Assembly: GCA_016213785.1 (NCBI GenBank)
Contig: JACQZQ010000077.1
Coordinates: forward strand, 1-64,000
Direction of reading: 5' to 3'
Length of the DNA: 64,000 nucleotides
Origin: Acidobacteriota bacterium
GTDB taxonomy: Bacteria; Acidobacteriota; Blastocatellia; Chloracidobacteriales; JADJPF01
Positions 62,197 to 64,000 of the stretch are shown here, piece by piece (positions within the stretch are counted from its first letter, which is position 1; each line of letters opens with the position of its first letter). The notes under the pieces were generated by a model, which was given only the letters and a program-made list of their open reading frames with translations, had not been told where the DNA came from and did no database searches. The position numbers were made by a program, and so were the translations under genes.

Positions 62197-62273
62197 AATT
62201 AAGAGTCCATAAAGCTTAGGAGTTAAGACCCTATACTTTTTTAGTTTACAGAGTATTAAAGATACTAGTCTGA

Positions 62274-62720
62274 TTAACTCTCAGTAGAATTAGAATAAAA
62301 AGATTCTAAACGTTCAATATACCATTGTGGAAAAAGAAATTCTTTTGCAGGTAAAACAATACGCTTAACATAATCTTTATTAGCTTGTCTAGAAACCATA
62401 TTATGACAGATATAACATAAAGCTGGTCTATGTTTATTATCTAAAGTCTCAACAATAACAGCTTGAGGTAAGTAGATTTCGCCTAAAACATTTTCTGCAT
62501 GAGAATAAAGGCGGGCTAGTTCTTGATGTGTTGCCCTAGAAACTATGCCATAAACACAATGTTGATTGGAATAAACTAAGTTAGCACGAGGTTCTATTTT
62601 TATATCAAACCCATTTAATCTAGCAACTTCCCATTGATCTAATACTAAGTCTACTTCCTTAAGAACATTAAAATTCATATAAGAACCATAAAAAAATACA
62701 TCCACTTTTGGTTGTGTCAT
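62274..62720 (-). CDS. Gamma-glutamylcyclotransferase-fold protein (AIG2-like)
   Basis: The 148-residue product begins VDVFFYGSYMNFNVL, the YGS(L/N) phosphate-loop-like motif of the GGCT/AIG2 fold. YGIVSRATHQELARLYSH is the usual second element and the acidic residues in HAENVLGEIYLPQ may supply the catalytic Glu. Family members cleave gamma-glutamyl amines or glutathione, but substrate prediction is unreliable. The C-terminus has extra Cys and His residues (LCYICHN). It is not linked to a recognisable pathway here. Confidence 0.75.
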   Translation of the reverse strand: MTQPKVDVFFYGSYMNFNVLKEVDLVLDQWEVARLNGFDIKIEPRANLVYSNQHCVYGIVSRATHQELARLYSHAENVLGEIYLPQAVIVETLDNKHRPALCYICHNMVSRQANKDYVKRIVLPAKEFLFPQWYIERLESFYSNSTES

Positions 62721-62906
62721 TTAATAAATTTCCTTTAATTTATGGGTTTTAAAGCCGAAAATAAGAGATTTAGGGAGTTATCTTTGTTGTTGTTTTTAGT
62801 AGGGCAAAAGAGTTGAAAATACAAATTTAGAGTTCTACTTATATATTATCCATACTTAATATTTAATACTTAATACTTATATTTCAAGGTTTCTAAAAAA
62901 TTTATT

Positions 62907-63470
62907 TTATCCCTCTGTGTCTTTATTTGAAGATTGAACAAAGGTTCCTTGTCTTAATTCCTTTGTAGTATGTTCAGTTACACTGGAAGGGGAATATTTA
63001 TCAAAATTATAGATATTTTCCTGGGGTAATGCTTTTATTTCAACATTTTGGATCTCTTGGTTTTCTTCTATAAGTAATTCTGCTATTGCTAGATCGGTAG
63101 TTTTTGAGCGAAATTTTATTCTTCCATAAGAAATAATCATAATACCTGCAATTAAAAATAAGGCCCCAAAAATTGAAAGATCCTTTAATAGTCGCCCTAC
63201 ATCAACATTAAAATATTTTTTTATAAGAAATCCGATGATAAAAATTGCAGCAGAATATAAAAGACCTATGCAAATTACTATCAAGCCTTTACTTAAAAAA
63301 TTATTCCATTCTTTTTCTAATATAAAAGACTGTTTTATTTGATCTAGATTAACTATATTTGAGTTTTTAGCAAGAATTATTGTTTTTTTAACAAAACTTA
63401 TGTTTGTACCACAAACATTGCAGAAATTACGCTCATCATTACATTGTGTTCCACAACTTGGACAATACAT
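62907..63470 (-). CDS. Zinc-ribbon membrane protein
   Basis: The 187-residue product starts with a double CxxC zinc ribbon (CPSCGTQ and CNVCG within the first 21 residues). Two membrane helices follow (about 55-77 and 95-117) and then a cytoplasmic tail with EELRQG-like charged segments. Such small 'zinc-ribbon plus membrane' proteins are common and of unknown function. AAGGAG precedes the ATG (reverse of ACTCCTT). It is a single gene upstream of the GGCT-like gene on the same strand. Confidence 0.7.
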   Translation of the reverse strand: MYCPSCGTQCNDERNFCNVCGTNISFVKKTIILAKNSNIVNLDQIKQSFILEKEWNNFLSKGLIVICIGLLYSAAIFIIGFLIKKYFNVDVGRLLKDLSIFGALFLIAGIMIISYGRIKFRSKTTDLAIAELLIEENQEIQNVEIKALPQENIYNFDKYSPSSVTEHTTKELRQGTFVQSSNKDTEG

Positions 63471-63559
63471 AATTACTCCTTAAGTGTTTTTATAGGGTAA
63501 AACTATTTTCTATACGCAACATTATAACTTTAAGATTTACTTTTTGCCGCTAAATAATT

Positions 63560-63587
63560 AAAGCCTAACAATATATTGCTAGGCTTT
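63560..63587 (-). terminator. Terminator downstream of accA
   Basis: AAAGCCTA-x12-TAGGCTTT, with an inner CAATATATTG palindrome, lies about 30 bases after the accA stop codon on the minus strand. Confidence 0.75.
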
Positions 63588-63619
63588 AGGCTTAAAATAT
63601 ATAAACTAAGATATTAGCT

Positions 63620-64000
63620 TTATGATAAAAGTCTTTCCTCAAAAGCTCCCATACGTCGAAATTTTTCATAGCGCTGTTCCAACAATTCATCAGTAGACAA
63701 ACACCGAACAGTTGAAAGGGCTTGTGCTAAATATTCTCCTAAAATTTGAGCCATTGCTTTATGGTCTTTATGTGCACCTCCCTTTGGTTCAGGGATAATT
63801 TCATCAACAATGCCTAAAGCTTTAAGGTCTTGTGCGGTTACTCTCATACTTTGAGCAGCTTTATCTGACTTAGCCGCGTCTTTCCATAAAATTGCTGCAC
63901 AGCCTTCAGGAGAAATAACAGAGTAAACTGCATTTTCTAAAATATAGACTACATCTCCAACACCTATGGCTAAAGCACCTCCAGATCCGCCTTCACCTGT
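63620..64000 (-). CDS. accA: Acetyl-CoA carboxylase carboxyltransferase subunit alpha, C-terminal part
   Basis: The reading frame continues from the tracked ORF up to the window edge (127 residues seen, N-terminus outside). Translation of the added part starts TGEGGSGGALAIGVGD and includes ISPEGCAAILWKD, the carboxyltransferase alpha core that binds acetyl-CoA. The C-terminal helix follows (LKALGIVDEIIPEPKGGAH). The enzyme transfers the carboxyl group from biotin to acetyl-CoA in fatty acid synthesis. The stop and a terminator are inside the window. accD is not visible. Confidence 0.93.
   Translation of the reverse strand, partial: TGEGGSGGALAIGVGDVVYILENAVYSVISPEGCAAILWKDAAKSDKAAQSMRVTAQDLKALGIVDEIIPEPKGGAHKDHKAMAQILGEYLAQALSTVRCLSTDELLEQRYEKFRRMGAFEERLLS

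Overview
The window comes from an AT-rich, Gram-negative bacterium. Diderm markers are Lnt, WaaA, a TolC-type channel, an Oar-like TonB-dependent receptor and a predicted lipid A-type modification operon. The mix of PATAN/DUF4388 and chemosensory genes, an Oar-like receptor with a carboxypeptidase-regulatory domain, AceK and TPR proteins suggests Acidobacteriota (Blastocatellia-like). That assignment is an inference with low to moderate confidence. Most genes carry a clear AGGAG-type ribosome binding site, and this moves several ORF-track starts inward.

Region 1 (1-12.1 kb, minus strand) is a chemosensory operon in the order TPR-REC, PATAN protein, REC, CheW, MCP, CheR, hybrid CheA, CheB, CheW. 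Apart from the extra PATAN gene, this matches the Pil-Chp (twitching/type IV pilus) order pilGHIJK-chpABC. Region 2 (12.1-21 kb) holds a 55-codon gene behind a 4x10 bp repeat, an M16 peptidase, a PAS hybrid histidine kinase, an HU-like protein with a basic tail, a possible structured RNA, a zinc-finger/TPR membrane protein and an unknown secreted protein.

Region 3 (21.1-24.6 kb) is a methionine operon behind a SAM-II riboswitch. It encodes a cystathionine gamma-synthase-type enzyme, then a fusion of an ACT-less aspartate kinase with a second cystathionine-family PLP enzyme. Region 4 (24.6-39.4 kb) holds housekeeping and metabolic genes: AceK with a polytopic membrane protein, a P460-like cytochrome, a TolC-family protein, QueD, a swivel-first aconitase-family enzyme, a pirin-dps operon with a PerR/Fur-like box over its promoter, a PP2C phosphatase, GlpX, WaaA and an EF-P with an unusual tip residue.

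Region 5 (39.4-52 kb) holds REP-like palindromes, GlpK, RNase Z, an HtrA protease, transketolase, prfB with the classical +1 frameshift, Lnt, SPOR and NfeD-like proteins, a TPR protein and tRNA-Lys/tRNA-Glu. Region 6 (52-64 kb) holds a solo HEARO/omega-RNA-like element, a PilZ protein, the TonB receptor and a four-gene operon (GT39, YdjC deacetylase, GT2, membrane flippase-like protein). The operon resembles the Bordetella Lgm and Francisella FlmF2-NaxD-FlmK pathways that add hexosamine to lipid A. It is followed by small secreted or low-complexity proteins, a REP array bounded by 22 bp inverted repeats, and the 3' part of accA.

The observations most worth following are the kinase-PLP fusion under a SAM-II leader, the solo HEARO-like element, the lipid A hexosamine-like operon, the Cys/Gly mini-peptide with its Ser/Asn-rich partner, and the candidate RNA at 17.7 kb.
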